The notes under the pieces are model-generated. The model ran no database searches and was not told where the DNA came from. It worked only from the letters and a program-made list of their open reading frames with translations. 64,000 nucleotides of DNA from CAWKGC01 sp963849005. Lineage in GTDB: Bacteria; Pseudomonadota; Gammaproteobacteria; Burkholderiales; Usitatibacteraceae. Location of the stretch: the NCBI GenBank assembly GCA_963849005.1, contig CAWKGC010000025.1, forward strand, positions 1-64,000, in the 5' to 3' direction. The first letter of the stretch is position 1, and the number at the start of each line of letters is the position of its first letter. Below, piece by piece: positions 22,327 through 31,577 of this stretch. A program made the position numbers and the translations under genes.

Positions 22327-23496
22327 TCAATGGGCCGCGAGCGCGGCAGCGGTGCGCCCGGACTCGCCACGGGCCTTCGCCGCGCGGGCAATTTCGGCAA
22401 GGCATTCGCGGAGTTGCGCGATTCCCGCGCCGCTCACGGCGCTCAGGCGAATCGATGAAATTTTACCATACTCGTCGCGCTCGACCCGGGGCTCGGGGTC
22501 GGCGGTGAGGTCGATCTTGTTCATGGCCGTCACCTGCGGCACCCGGTCGGCGCCGATCTCGGCGAGCACCGCCTGGACGTCCTCGATCTGGCGCTCGCGC
22601 ATCGTGTTGGCGGCATCGACGACGTGCAGCAGGAGGTCCGCGTCGGTCGCCTCGTCCAGCGTGGCGCGAAACGCGGCCACCAGCCCGTGCGGCAGGTCGC
22701 GGATGAAGCCGACCGTGTCCGACAGCGTGATCTCGATGCCGCCCGCGGCGTCCTGCATCCAGGCGCGGCGCGTGGTGGTGTCCAGCGTGGCGAAGAGCTT
22801 GTCGGCCACCAGCGTCCCGGCGCGCGCAAGCCGGTTGAAGAGCGTCGACTTGCCGGCGTTGGTGTAGCCGACGATCGCCACGCGGAAGACGCCGGAGCGG
22901 GAGCGGCCCGAGCGCTGGGTGTCCCTCTGGCGGCCCACCTTCTTCAGGCGGTCCTTAAGGAGCTTCACGCGGTCGGCGATCATGCGGCGGTCGAGCTCGA
23001 TCTGCTTTTCGCCCGGGCCGCCGCGCAGGCCCTGCCCGCCTTGCTGGCGCTCGAGGTGGGTCCAGCCGCGCACCAGGCGCGTCGAGAGATGCTGCAGGCG
23101 GGCGAGTTCCACCTGCAGCTTGCCTTCGTGCGAGCGCGCCCGGAGCGCGAAGATTTCAAGGATGAGGTCGGTGCGGTCGAGCACGCGCACGGTGAGGTCC
23201 GGGGTCGCGAGCGCCTTCTCGAGGTTGCGGATCTGCGCGGCCGAAAGCTGGTGGTTGAACACCACCATCTTCGAATGCGCCTGGATCACCGCCTGCTTCA
23301 ATTCCTCGACCTTGCCGCTGCCGGCAAAAGTGGCGGCATCGGGGCGGTCGCGCTTGCCCTCGATCACCGCGGCCACGTCGCCTCCCGCGCTCGAAACGAG
23401 CTCGCGCGCCTCCGCGATGCCCTCGGCCTTCAGCGGATCGCCGAAATCGAGGCACACGAGGACAACGGGAACGGCGGGAGCGAGTCTCTCAGCCAT
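22327..23496 (-). CDS. hflX: GTPase HflX
   Basis: 389-residue ribosome-associated GTPase that rescues or splits stalled 70S ribosomes. An N-terminal HflX domain with the Gly-rich linker (GPGEKQIELDRR) is followed by the G domain: G1 GYTNAGKST, G2 TLDTTTRR, G3 DTVGFIRDLPH and G4 NKID. Its place between hfq and hflK is the standard order. The gap to hfq is 56 bases. The frame is intact. Confidence 0.97.
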   Translation of the reverse strand: MAERLAPAVPVVLVCLDFGDPLKAEGIAEARELVSSAGGDVAAVIEGKRDRPDAATFAGSGKVEELKQAVIQAHSKMVVFNHQLSAAQIRNLEKALATPDLTVRVLDRTDLILEIFALRARSHEGKLQVELARLQHLSTRLVRGWTHLERQQGGQGLRGGPGEKQIELDRRMIADRVKLLKDRLKKVGRQRDTQRSGRSRSGVFRVAIVGYTNAGKSTLFNRLARAGTLVADKLFATLDTTTRRAWMQDAAGGIEITLSDTVGFIRDLPHGLVAAFRATLDEATDADLLLHVVDAANTMRERQIEDVQAVLAEIGADRVPQVTAMNKIDLTADPEPRVERDEYGKISSIRLSAVSGAGIAQLRECLAEIARAAKARGESGRTAAALAAH

Positions 23497-23552
23497 GACG
23501 GGGCGGGGCGCTTGCCGGCGAGGCTGCGCCAGGGGACCTTCGAAGGGAAATG

Positions 23553-23792
23553 TCAGGCTTCCTGTCCGTTCTCAACCGGGATCGATACCGGCCGGGCCGG
23601 CACCACGGTGGAGATGGCGTGCTTGTAGACCATCTGCGTCACGGTGTTCTTGAGGAGCACGACATACTGGTCGAATGACTCGATCTGGCCCTGCAGCTTG
23701 ATGCCATTGACGAGGTAGATCGAGACCGGGACATGCTCCTTGCGAAGCACATTCAGGAACGGGTCTTGTAGCAATTGCCCTTTGTTGCTCAT
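23553..23792 (-). CDS. hfq: RNA chaperone Hfq
   Basis: 79 residues. Sm1 and Sm2 motifs are present, including LQDPFLN at the N-terminus, YLVNGIKLQGQIESFDQYV and the YKHAIST core that lines the U-binding pocket. It forms a hexamer that pairs small RNAs with mRNAs. The C-terminal tail is short, as in betaproteobacteria. The start at 23792 (MSNKGQ) is the conserved one. Confidence 0.97.
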   Translation of the reverse strand: MSNKGQLLQDPFLNVLRKEHVPVSIYLVNGIKLQGQIESFDQYVVLLKNTVTQMVYKHAISTVVPARPVSIPVENGQEA

Positions 23793-23963
23793 TGTTCTAA
23801 CCCCTTGTTTGACCGGGTATTTCGGCGGCGCGGCAGACCCACGCCCTACCGAATCTTGGAATAGCCATTTGACTCTACTGCAAAGCAGCAATCTCCGCCA
23901 CCCGGGGGAACGCCCCGCCCCCAGCGAAACAGACACCGTCCCTGCCGCGTAGTTCCGGCCCTC

Positions 23964-24039
23964 AATTGGGGTCAGAGACGCAATTTGGGGTCAGAGACGC
24001 AATTGCGACTCTGACCCCAAATTGCGTCTCTGACCCCAA
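23964..24039. repeat. GGGGTCAG element with four half-sites, GACGCAATT type
   Basis: Two direct copies of GGGGTCAGAGACGCAATT begin at 23968 and 23987 and are followed by two inverted copies ending in TCTGACCCC at 24018 and 24037, giving a nested double palindrome with almost no loop. It lies in the hfq-der gap and ends six bases before the der stop codon. Confidence 0.93.
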
Positions 24040-24045
24040 CTACAA

Positions 24046-25463
24046 CTATTTCTTGTCCTTGCCGCCGTAGGTCTTGCGGCCGTGGATCTTGTCGCGGCGG
24101 CGCTTGGCTTCCTGCCGGGGGGTGAGCAGGTTGCGCTTCTTCTCGGCGTAGGGATTTTCGCCCTGCTTCAGTTCGATGCGAAGCGGCGTGCCCTTCAGCT
24201 TGAAGACCCTGCAGAAGGTGTTCTCGAGGTAGCGCCGGTAGTCCTTGCCGATGCGGTTCACCGAGGTGCCGTGGATCACCACGATGCGGCGGGTTGCTGC
24301 CGCCCTGGTGGGCGTAGCGCAGCTTCGGCCGGATCTTGCCGCGCGAGCGGCGGCTGGTGCTGGACGGTGGCGTCCATCAGGGCGCGCGTGAGCTTCGGCG
24401 TCGACAGCTTGGCGAACGCCGCGGCGTAAGCGCGGTCCACGGCCTGGAAAAGCGGCTTGAGCCCGGTGCCCTTCAACGCCGAGATGTGGTGGAACTCGGC
24501 GAATTCGAGGTGCGAGAGCTTGCGCTCCAGGTCGGTCTTCACCGAATCGCGCTCGCGATTCGGGCAGCCCGTCCCATTTGTTCACCGCCACCACCAGCGC
24601 GCGGCCGGACTCGAGGATGAAGCCGGAAATGTGCGCGTCCTGTTCCGAGACCCCTTGCCGCGCGTCGACCACCAGCACCACCACGTTGGCGCGCTCGATC
24701 GCCTGCAGCGTCTTCACCACGGAGAATTTCTCCACCGCCTCCCAGACCTTGCCCCGCTTGCGCAGCCCCGCGGTGTCGATGAGCGTGTAGGTCCTGCCGG
24801 CCATCTCGAGGATCACGTCGATCGCATCGCGCGTGGTGCCCGGCTGGTCGAAGGCGATCACGCGCTCCTCGCCGAGCAGGCGGTTTACCAGCGTCGACTT
24901 GCCGACGTTGGGCCGGCCGACGATGGCGATGCGCGGGTGCTCGGGCTCCTCCGGCTCGGCCACGCCGGGCGGGAAATTGGCGAGCGAATCGGCGACGAGC
25001 TGGCTGATGCCCTCGCCGTGCGAGGCGGAGATGGCGCGCGGCTCGCCGAGGGCGAGCTCATGGAACTCGGCCGTCGACGATCGACTCGTTCATGCCCTCG
25101 GTCTTGTTGACCACGAGGTAGATCGGCTTCGACAGGCGCGCGCAGTTCCTCGGCGATGCGCCGGTCCTGCTCGCTCAGCCCGGCGCGCCCGTCGACGACG
25201 AAGAGGATCGCGTCGGCCTCGGCCATCGCCTGCTCGGTCTGGCGCGCCATCTCGTGCAGGATGCCGTCCTTCGCGATCGGCTCGAAGCCGCCGGTGTCCA
25301 CGACGAGGTAGGGCCGCCCGCCGCCGCGGCCCTCGCCGTAGTGGCGGTCGCGGGTGAGGCCGGGGAAGTCCGCCACCAGCGCGTCGCGCGACTTGGTCAG
25401 GCGGTTGAACAGCGTCGACTTGCCGACGTTCGGCCGGCCGACGATGACGAGCGTCGGGATCAC
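24046..25463 (-). CDS. der: GTPase Der (EngA), double G domain (frameshifted)
   Basis: Essential 50S ribosome assembly GTPase. The first G domain (GRPNVGKST, DTGGF, NKTEG) and second G domain (GRPNVGKST, DTAGLRKR, NKWDGL) are both visible, then the KH-like C-terminus (FCRVFKLKGTPLRIELKQG) and a basic tail. Frame changes near 25145, 25085, 24560 and 24310 are needed. An essential gene with four breaks argues for assembly errors. The GTG start at 25463 shares its G with the last base of the bamB stop (TAGTG), so translation is probably coupled. Confidence 0.93.
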
Positions 25464-26644
25464 TAGAGCGAAATCGAGTAGAGGTTGCCGCCGGCGGTCT
25501 GCACGAAGATGGCCTTGCCGGACGCCGCCGGCACGATCGCGTTGATCGGCGTGCCGTCCGTGGCAAAGCGCCCGATCATCGACCCGTCCTCGGGCGAGAT
25601 GAAGTGCAGGAAGCCCTCGACGTCCCCGACCACGACGTTGCCGTCGACGACCACGGGCGAGGTGAGCTTGCGGCGCGCGAGCTTGTCCTGCTTCCAGATG
25701 TTGGCGCCGGAATTGCGGTCGAGGGCGACCACCATGCCGTCGACGTCCGCGGCGTAGAAGTAGCGGCTGTCGCCGGCGATCGAGTTGGCGCTGGAGATGT
25801 CGCGCGACCAGACCAGGTTGCTGCTGGCGATCTCGAAGCACGCGATCTTGCCCTGGTAGGCCGCGGCGCAGATGCGCCCGCCCTCGATCAGCGGCACGCC
25901 GCCGACGTCGGAGATGCGCTCCAGCTCCGTGGCGCCGCGCGGCAGCGCGAGCGTCGCCTCCCACGTGAGCTTGCCGTCCGCGAGGTCGAGTGCGATCAGC
26001 TTGCCGCCGGGGTAGCCCGCGACCACTTCGGTGCGGGTCGCGATCACGCCGGCGTCGGAGCGCAGCGTGAGCGCGGGAGAAGCGCGCTGGTAGATCCAGC
26101 GGCGCTTGCCGTCGGCCGCATTGAGCGCCAGCACGCGGCCGTCCGAGGTGCGCAGCACCACGGCCCCGCCCGCGAGCGCAGGAGGCGCCAGCACTTCGCC
26201 GGCGACCGGCGTCTTCCACAGTTCCTTGCCGGCATTGTCGAAGGCCAGCACATCGCCTTTCGTCGTGACCACGACGACGCGACCGTCCGCGGAGCCGACC
26301 CCGGAGGCGAGCTTGGCGCCGGCCTCGATGCGCACCACCTGCTTGCCGGTCGCCGCGTCCAGGATCGAAACGGTTCCGTCCGCCGCGGCCGTGGCGACCT
26401 TGTCCCCGTCGACGGCCGGGAAGAAACGGTAGCCTGCCGACTTGCCCACCGAGGCCTGCCAGAGCGCCCTGGGCGCGACCCGCTGCTCGATGTCGGTGAG
26501 TTTCATCGGGCGCTTGCTCTCGTCCTTCGAGCCCGGCATCCAGCTCGGCAGCACGTTGCCCAGGCTCGGCGGCTTGGGCATTTCCGGCATGTAGGCGCAA
26601 CCGCCCGCCAGCACCGCCAGCACCACTGCCGCCGCGCGCTTCAT
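25463..26644 (-). CDS. bamB: Outer membrane assembly lipoprotein BamB
   Basis: 393 residues. A lipoprotein signal (VLAVLAGGC, lipobox Cys about residue 16) is followed by an eight-bladed beta-propeller of PQQ-like repeats (for example VSILDAATGKQVV, VLALNAADGKRRW, VVALDRNSGANIW). It is a partner of BamA in outer-membrane protein folding. The start overlaps the upstream stop (ATGA) and the stop overlaps the der start, giving a tightly coupled yfgM-bamB-der unit. Confidence 0.95.
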   Translation of the reverse strand: MKRAAAVVLAVLAGGCAYMPEMPKPPSLGNVLPSWMPGSKDESKRPMKLTDIEQRVAPRALWQASVGKSAGYRFFPAVDGDKVATAAADGTVSILDAATGKQVVRIEAGAKLASGVGSADGRVVVVTTKGDVLAFDNAGKELWKTPVAGEVLAPPALAGGAVVLRTSDGRVLALNAADGKRRWIYQRASPALTLRSDAGVIATRTEVVAGYPGGKLIALDLADGKLTWEATLALPRGATELERISDVGGVPLIEGGRICAAAYQGKIACFEIASSNLVWSRDISSANSIAGDSRYFYAADVDGMVVALDRNSGANIWKQDKLARRKLTSPVVVDGNVVVGDVEGFLHFISPEDGSMIGRFATDGTPINAIVPAASGKAIFVQTAGGNLYSISL

Positions 26645-27273
26645 TTGCTTCCGCCCAGCGCGTCGAGCTTGATCTGCGAGACCGACTTCATCGGCCCGCG
26701 CGCGCCGGCCTTCTCGACCGCCGCCTTGTACTGCGCGCGCGCCTCGTCGATGCGGCCCTGCGCGTGGAACACGTCGCCCTTCAGGTCCGCGACCATCGAC
26801 GCGAACGCCTCGTCGGTGTTGCCGTCGAGCACCTTCAGCGCCTCGGGGTATTTCTTTTCGTCGAGCAGGACGGCGCCCAGGCGGATGCTGGCGATCCCGC
26901 GATGCGACTGCGCGCCCTTGTCGGCCACCCACTCCAGCCGGCTGCGCGCGGCGGGCAGGTCGTTGCGGTCGAACGCGTCCTTCGCGAGCACCAATTGCGC
27001 CTGCGAGGCATAGAACGAGCGCGGGTGCTTCGCGACCAGGAGGTCAGCGGCCTCGACCAGTTTCCTGGGGTCGGCGCGCGACTTGGTGACCTCGGCGAAC
27101 ATCTTCGCCGCATCCTCGGCCTGCGACTGCGTCCAGTACTGCCAGCCCTTCCAGCCGGCCAGCGCGAGGAGGAAGGTGGCGATGCCGGCATAGACGTACT
27201 TGCCGTTGGCGCCCCACCAGTCCTTGATTTCGTCGATGCGTTCCTGTTCTTCGAGATCGTACGGTCCTGCCAT
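26641..27273 (-). CDS. yfgM: YfgM-like membrane-anchored TPR protein
   Basis: 210 residues. A short cytoplasmic N-terminus (YDLEEQERIDEIKDWW) and one membrane helix (about 25-43) precede TPR-like helices in the periplasm (HPRSFYASQAQLVLAK, LEWVADKGAQSHRGIASIRL). In E. coli YfgM interacts with SecYEG and periplasmic chaperones. It lies between hisS and bamB, the conserved order, and overlaps the bamB start by four bases. Confidence 0.92.
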   Translation of the reverse strand: MAGPYDLEEQERIDEIKDWWGANGKYVYAGIATFLLALAGWKGWQYWTQSQAEDAAKMFAEVTKSRADPRKLVEAADLLVAKHPRSFYASQAQLVLAKDAFDRNDLPAARSRLEWVADKGAQSHRGIASIRLGAVLLDEKKYPEALKVLDGNTDEAFASMVADLKGDVFHAQGRIDEARAQYKAAVEKAGARGPMKSVSQIKLDALGGSK

Positions 27274-27326
27274 GGGAGTTCCTTGGGGATTGGTCTTCGG
27301 GAATTGCGCGGAGCCGGGAAGGCCCG

Positions 27327-28583
27327 CTACGAATCGGTGCGGAGGCGGGCGACCGCCTCCTCGAAGGCGAGCAACTGCTGCTCGCCGGGAATGCGCAGCG
27401 GTTTAAGCGCGAGCTTGCCGGCCGCGATCTCCTCGTCGCCGAGGATGATAGCAAAGCGGGCGCCACTGGCATCGGCCTTCTTCATCTGCGATTTCATGCT
27501 GCCATCGCCGGCGATGACGACTTCGAGGCCGGCGTCGCGCAGTCGTTCCGCGGCGATCCAGGCGGCGCGAAATGCCGCTTCGCCCGCATGGATGACGAAG
27601 GCATCGGGCGCCTGCTCCGCCCGGGCGCCGCCCGCCTGCATGGCCAGCAGGACGCGCTCCATGCCGAGGCCGAAACCGCAGGCCGGCGTGGCCTTGCCGC
27701 CCAACTGCTCGAACAGGCCGTCGTAGCGGCCGCCGCCGGTGATGGTCGACTGCGCGCCGATCGCGTTCGACACCCACTCGAACACCGTGCGGTTGTAGTA
27801 GTCCATGCCGCGCACCAGCCTCGCGTTCACCTCGAATTCCAGGCCGGCATCGGCAAGCAGGCCTTGCAGCGCCTCGAAGTGGCGCGCCGCGCCGTCGCCG
27901 AGGAAGTCGAGCAGCTTCGGCGCCCCTTCGATCATGGCCTGCATCGCCGGGTTCTTCGAATCGAGGATGCGCAGCGGGTTGGAGTGCAGGCGCCGCTTCG
28001 CATCCTCGTCGAGCAGGCCGGCATGCTTCTCGAAGTGCGCGACCAGCTTCTCGCGATGCCGCAGGCGGTCCGCCGCATCGCCGATGGAGTTCACCTGCAG
28101 CTCCACGCCCGCGAGGCCGAGCGATTTCCAGAGCCGCGCGAGCATGACGATCTGCTCGGCGTCGACATCCGGCCCGGCGAAGCCGAGCGCCTCGACGTCG
28201 TACTGGTGAAACTCCCGCTGGCGTCCCTTTTGCGGGCGCTCGTAGCGAAACATGGGGCCCGCCGTCCATACCCGCAACGGGGCGTTGTAGAGGAAGTTGT
28301 GCTCGATGGCGGCGCGCACGATGCCGGCGGTGGCCTCGGGACGCAACGCCAGGCTTTCGTCGTTGCGGTCGGGAAAGACGTACATCTCCTTCTCGACGAT
28401 GTCGGTCATTTCGCCCAGGCCGCGGACGTACAACGCGGTCGGCTCGACGATGGGCGTGCGGATGTTGCGATAGCCGTACTGGCGGAACACCGCGCGGCAG
28501 GCGTCTTCCAGCCTTTCCCAAAGCGGGGTCGCATCCGGCAGCACATCCTCCATGCCCCGGATGGCCTGGAGTTTCGCGCTCAC
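27327..28583 (-). CDS. hisS: Histidyl-tRNA synthetase
   Basis: 418-residue class-II synthetase. Motif 1 region IRTPIVEPTALYVRGLGE, motif 2 FRYERPQKGRQREFHQ, the histidine-binding loops LVRGMDYYNRTVFEW and GGGRYDGL, and motif 3 GFGLGMERVLLA are present, then the anticodon-binding domain. The GTG start at 28583 overlaps the ispG stop (GTGA), so translation is probably coupled. The frame is intact. Confidence 0.97.
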   Translation of the reverse strand: MSAKLQAIRGMEDVLPDATPLWERLEDACRAVFRQYGYRNIRTPIVEPTALYVRGLGEMTDIVEKEMYVFPDRNDESLALRPEATAGIVRAAIEHNFLYNAPLRVWTAGPMFRYERPQKGRQREFHQYDVEALGFAGPDVDAEQIVMLARLWKSLGLAGVELQVNSIGDAADRLRHREKLVAHFEKHAGLLDEDAKRRLHSNPLRILDSKNPAMQAMIEGAPKLLDFLGDGAARHFEALQGLLADAGLEFEVNARLVRGMDYYNRTVFEWVSNAIGAQSTITGGGRYDGLFEQLGGKATPACGFGLGMERVLLAMQAGGARAEQAPDAFVIHAGEAAFRAAWIAAERLRDAGLEVVIAGDGSMKSQMKKADASGARFAIILGDEEIAAGKLALKPLRIPGEQQLLAFEEAVARLRTDS

Positions 28584-29857
28584 GTGCCGACCGCCTGGAT
28601 GGCGATGGTCTTCTTCCTGGGCCGCGCCTCGCGCGCCGCGCCCGGCGCATAGCGCGTGGCGACGTATTCCTCGACGATCGCCTGGAATTCCTCGGCGATG
28701 CGCCCGCCCTTCAGCGTCACGGTCTTTTCGCCGTCGACGTACACCGGCGCCACCGGCCGCTCGCCCGAGCCCGGCAGCGAGATGCCGATGTCGGCGAGCT
28801 TGGATTCGCCCGGCCCGTTGACCACGCAGCCCATCACCGCGACGTGCATTTCCTCCACGCCCGGGTACTTCGATTTCCAGGCCGGCATCTGCTCGCGCAG
28901 GTAGTCCTGGATCTTGCCGGCGAGTTCCTGGAAAAAGGTGCTGGTGGTGCGCCCGCAGCCGGGGCACGCGGACACCATCGGCGTGAAGGAACGCAGGCCC
29001 ATCGTCTGCAGGATTTCCTGCGCGACGATGACCTCTTTCGTGCGGTCCCCGCCCGGTTCGGGGGTGAGCGAAATGCGGATGGTGTCGCCGATGCCCTCCT
29101 GCAGCAGCACGCCGAGCGCCGCGGTGGAGGCGACGATGCCCTTGGAGCCCATGCCGGCCTCGGTGAGCCCGAGGTGCAGCGCGTAGTCGCAGCGGCGCGC
29201 CAGCTCGCGGTACACGCTGATCAGGTCCTGCACGGCGGACACCTTGGCAGAGAGGATGATGCGGTCGGCGGGCAGGCCGATGGCGACCGCCTGCGCGGCG
29301 CTCTCCAGCGCCGAGACGATGATCGCCTCGCGCATCACCTCGTCGGCCCCGAGCGGCGCGGCGAGCGCGGCATTCGCGTCCATCATGCGCGCCAGCAGTT
29401 CCGGGTCGAGCGAGCCCCAGTTCACGCCGATGCGCACCGGTTTCGCGTAGCGCGCCGCGGTCTCTATCATCATCGAGAACTGCTCGTCGCGTTTCGCGCC
29501 GTGGCCGACGTTGCCCGGATTGATTCGGTACTTGTCGAGCGCCGCGGCGCATTCGGGCACCTGCGCGAGCAGCTTGTGGCCGTTGAAATGGAAGTCCCCG
29601 ACCAGCGGCACGCTGATGCCCTCGGCCGCGAGCCGGTCGCGGATCAGCGGCACCTGCCGCGCCGCTTCGAGCGTGTTCACGGTGATGCGCACGATTTCGC
29701 TGCCGGCCCGGGCAAGCGCTGCCACCTGGTCGGCGGTGGACTTCGCGTCCTCGGTATCGGTGTTGGTCATCGACTGCACCAGGATGGGCGCGTCGCCGCC
29801 GATCAGCTTGTCGCCGACCCGCACCTGCCGGGAGATCCTGCGCGCTATCGAGGCCAT
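28580..29857 (-). CDS. ispG: 4-hydroxy-3-methylbut-2-en-1-yl diphosphate synthase IspG
   Basis: 425-residue [4Fe-4S] enzyme of the MEP isoprenoid pathway. Substrate-binding barrel motifs: VQSMTNTDTEDAKST and GDFHFNGHKLL. Cluster ligands are in SACPGCGRT and VMGCVVNGPGE. The insert between barrel and cluster domains is of the ordinary bacterial size. It is cotranscribed between rodZ (gap of 6 bases) and hisS (overlap). The frame is intact. Confidence 0.97.
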   Translation of the reverse strand: MASIARRISRQVRVGDKLIGGDAPILVQSMTNTDTEDAKSTADQVAALARAGSEIVRITVNTLEAARQVPLIRDRLAAEGISVPLVGDFHFNGHKLLAQVPECAAALDKYRINPGNVGHGAKRDEQFSMMIETAARYAKPVRIGVNWGSLDPELLARMMDANAALAAPLGADEVMREAIIVSALESAAQAVAIGLPADRIILSAKVSAVQDLISVYRELARRCDYALHLGLTEAGMGSKGIVASTAALGVLLQEGIGDTIRISLTPEPGGDRTKEVIVAQEILQTMGLRSFTPMVSACPGCGRTTSTFFQELAGKIQDYLREQMPAWKSKYPGVEEMHVAVMGCVVNGPGESKLADIGISLPGSGERPVAPVYVDGEKTVTLKGGRIAEEFQAIVEEYVATRYAPGAAREARPRKKTIAIQAVGT

Positions 29858-29863
29858 GGCATT

Positions 29864-30793
29864 TCAGTCGAGCGTGAAGCGGGCCACCGCCGCGCGCGTG
29901 TGCGGGGCGAGGTCGAAATCCTTGTCGCCGTAGGTCATCTTCACCTCGGGCGCGTTGCCGATCCATACCGTGAAGGGCGGCTTGCCCACGACCTCGGCAT
30001 CGCTGCCCTTGGGATTGATCTTCGAGATCAGCGTACGGCCGCGCGCGTCCTTGACCTCGATCCAGGACGGGCCGCTGAACGCGAAGCGCAGCGACTTCGA
30101 TCCCGGCGGGACGCTCTCGCCCGCCGCGGCCGGGGCCGGGGCCGGCAGCAAGGCAGGCTTGGCCGCGACAGGAGGCGCGAAAGGATCCGGAAACGGAGCG
30201 GTCTCGGCGACGGACGGCGGTGGCGCCGCGGGCGACACGGGCTGCGCTGGCGGGGCCGAAGCCTGCGGTTCGGCGGGCGAAGGGAACGAGCGCGCCGGTT
30301 CCGGTTGCAGGGTAAGGATGGGTTGCGAAGCCACGATCGCGGGCTTCTTCACTTCCGTCGCCGCGGCCGGCAATGCGCCCGGGCGCATGAAGAACCACCA
30401 GTAGAGCGCGGCAAATGCGAGCACCACGCATGTCGCCGCGATGAACGCCGCCTTCACGTAAGGGCCGGAGAATCGCTCGCCGAGCGGATCGAAGCGGATG
30501 TTCTGGGTCGGGACGACGATTCCCGGGGCGGTGGCGCGGGGCTGCGCGCGGTCGAGCTCCGCGACCAGCACTGCCGGGTCGAGGCCGAGGGCCTTGGCAT
30601 AGTTGCGCACGAATCCGCGCAGGAAGGTGCCGCGCGGCAAGCGCGCGAAATCGTCCGTCTCCATCGCCTCGACCTGCATGGTGCTGATGCGCAGGCGTTG
30701 CGCGATGTCGGCCCGGGACAGGCCCTGGCGCTCGCGTTCCGCGGCCAGCGCCGGTCCCGGCGTGCGAACTGGATTTTCCGCTGCGATGTCCAT
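29864..30793 (-). CDS. rodZ: Cell-shape protein RodZ
   Basis: 309 residues. An N-terminal helix-turn-helix (LSRADIAQRLRISTMQVEAM; FLRGFVRNYAKALGLD), a membrane helix (about 113-135), a long Pro/Ala-rich periplasmic linker and a C-terminal DUF4115 beta domain (PSWIEVKDARGRTLISK) are visible. RodZ links MreB to the cell-wall machinery. It lies next to pilW and ispG, as in other betaproteobacteria. The frame is intact. Confidence 0.94.
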   Translation of the reverse strand: MDIAAENPVRTPGPALAAERERQGLSRADIAQRLRISTMQVEAMETDDFARLPRGTFLRGFVRNYAKALGLDPAVLVAELDRAQPRATAPGIVVPTQNIRFDPLGERFSGPYVKAAFIAATCVVLAFAALYWWFFMRPGALPAAATEVKKPAIVASQPILTLQPEPARSFPSPAEPQASAPPAQPVSPAAPPPSVAETAPFPDPFAPPVAAKPALLPAPAPAAAGESVPPGSKSLRFAFSGPSWIEVKDARGRTLISKINPKGSDAEVVGKPPFTVWIGNAPEVKMTYGDKDFDLAPHTRAAVARFTLD

Positions 30794-30809
30794 GGGTAAC
30801 GCGAAAGGC

Positions 30810-31577
30810 TCAGTTGCCCTGGGTCGCGTCGCGCAGCTGCACCGAATCCGGATAGCGGCGCCGCAATTGCTGGATCACGCTCGACTCGTTGGCCTTGTCG
30901 CCCGTTGCGCGGGCGACCTTCACCGCCAGCAGGAGCATGTCCGCATTGGGCTCGGAGACGCTCGAGTAGCGCGCGATGTAGTTGCCGGCGTCCTTGAGGC
31001 GGCCGTTCTGGTACGACAGCTGCGCCATGGCCTGCAGCGCCTGTATCAGGTTGGGCTGGATCGCGAGCGCCCGGCGAAAGTACGTTTCCGCCTCCACGTT
31101 GCGCCCCTGCTTCATCTCGCAAAGCCCCGCGTTGAGAAGCGGTTTCTCCGGCGTCGGATAGAGCGTGTCGCCCATCACGCGCTGGAAATAGGACATGCCT
31201 CGCGTCGCCTCGCCGCGCTGGCACAGGTACCAGCCGTAATTGTTGAGGACCTCGGAATCGTTGGGCGCGATGTTCAACGCCTGTTCGAAGGACTGCGCGG
31301 CGAGGGCGTCCTCCTTGAGTTCCATGTAGACCAGTGCCTGCATGTTGTAGGCGCTGACGTATTTCGGGTCGTCCTTGATCGCCAGCCGCGTCTCGGTCAG
31401 GGCGATCGGCAACTGGTTGCGCGAGTAGTACGCCCCTGCCAGCTCGGTGTGGATCTCGGCCCGGCGGCGCGCGCTCGAAAAGGCGGAGTCCTGGACCTGG
31501 CGCGTCTCCACGGTGGTCTCGGACACGCATCCGGCGGCGGCAAGCGCGCAAAGCGCCACGACGAGGGGGCGGTTCAT
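30810..31577 (-). CDS. pilW: Type IV pilus biogenesis/stability lipoprotein PilW (PilF-like)
   Basis: 255 residues. A lipobox (ALAAAGC, Cys near residue 17) is followed by five to six TPR repeats (SAYNMQALVYMELKEDALA; NAGLCEMKQGRNVEAETYF). PilF/PilW helps PilQ secretin assembly in the outer membrane. The start overlaps the rlmN stop (ATGA). No other pilus gene is in the window; this isolated position beside rlmN and rodZ is normal for the family. Confidence 0.92.
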   Translation of the reverse strand: MNRPLVVALCALAAAGCVSETTVETRQVQDSAFSSARRRAEIHTELAGAYYSRNQLPIALTETRLAIKDDPKYVSAYNMQALVYMELKEDALAAQSFEQALNIAPNDSEVLNNYGWYLCQRGEATRGMSYFQRVMGDTLYPTPEKPLLNAGLCEMKQGRNVEAETYFRRALAIQPNLIQALQAMAQLSYQNGRLKDAGNYIARYSSVSEPNADMLLLAVKVARATGDKANESSVIQQLRRRYPDSVQLRDATQGN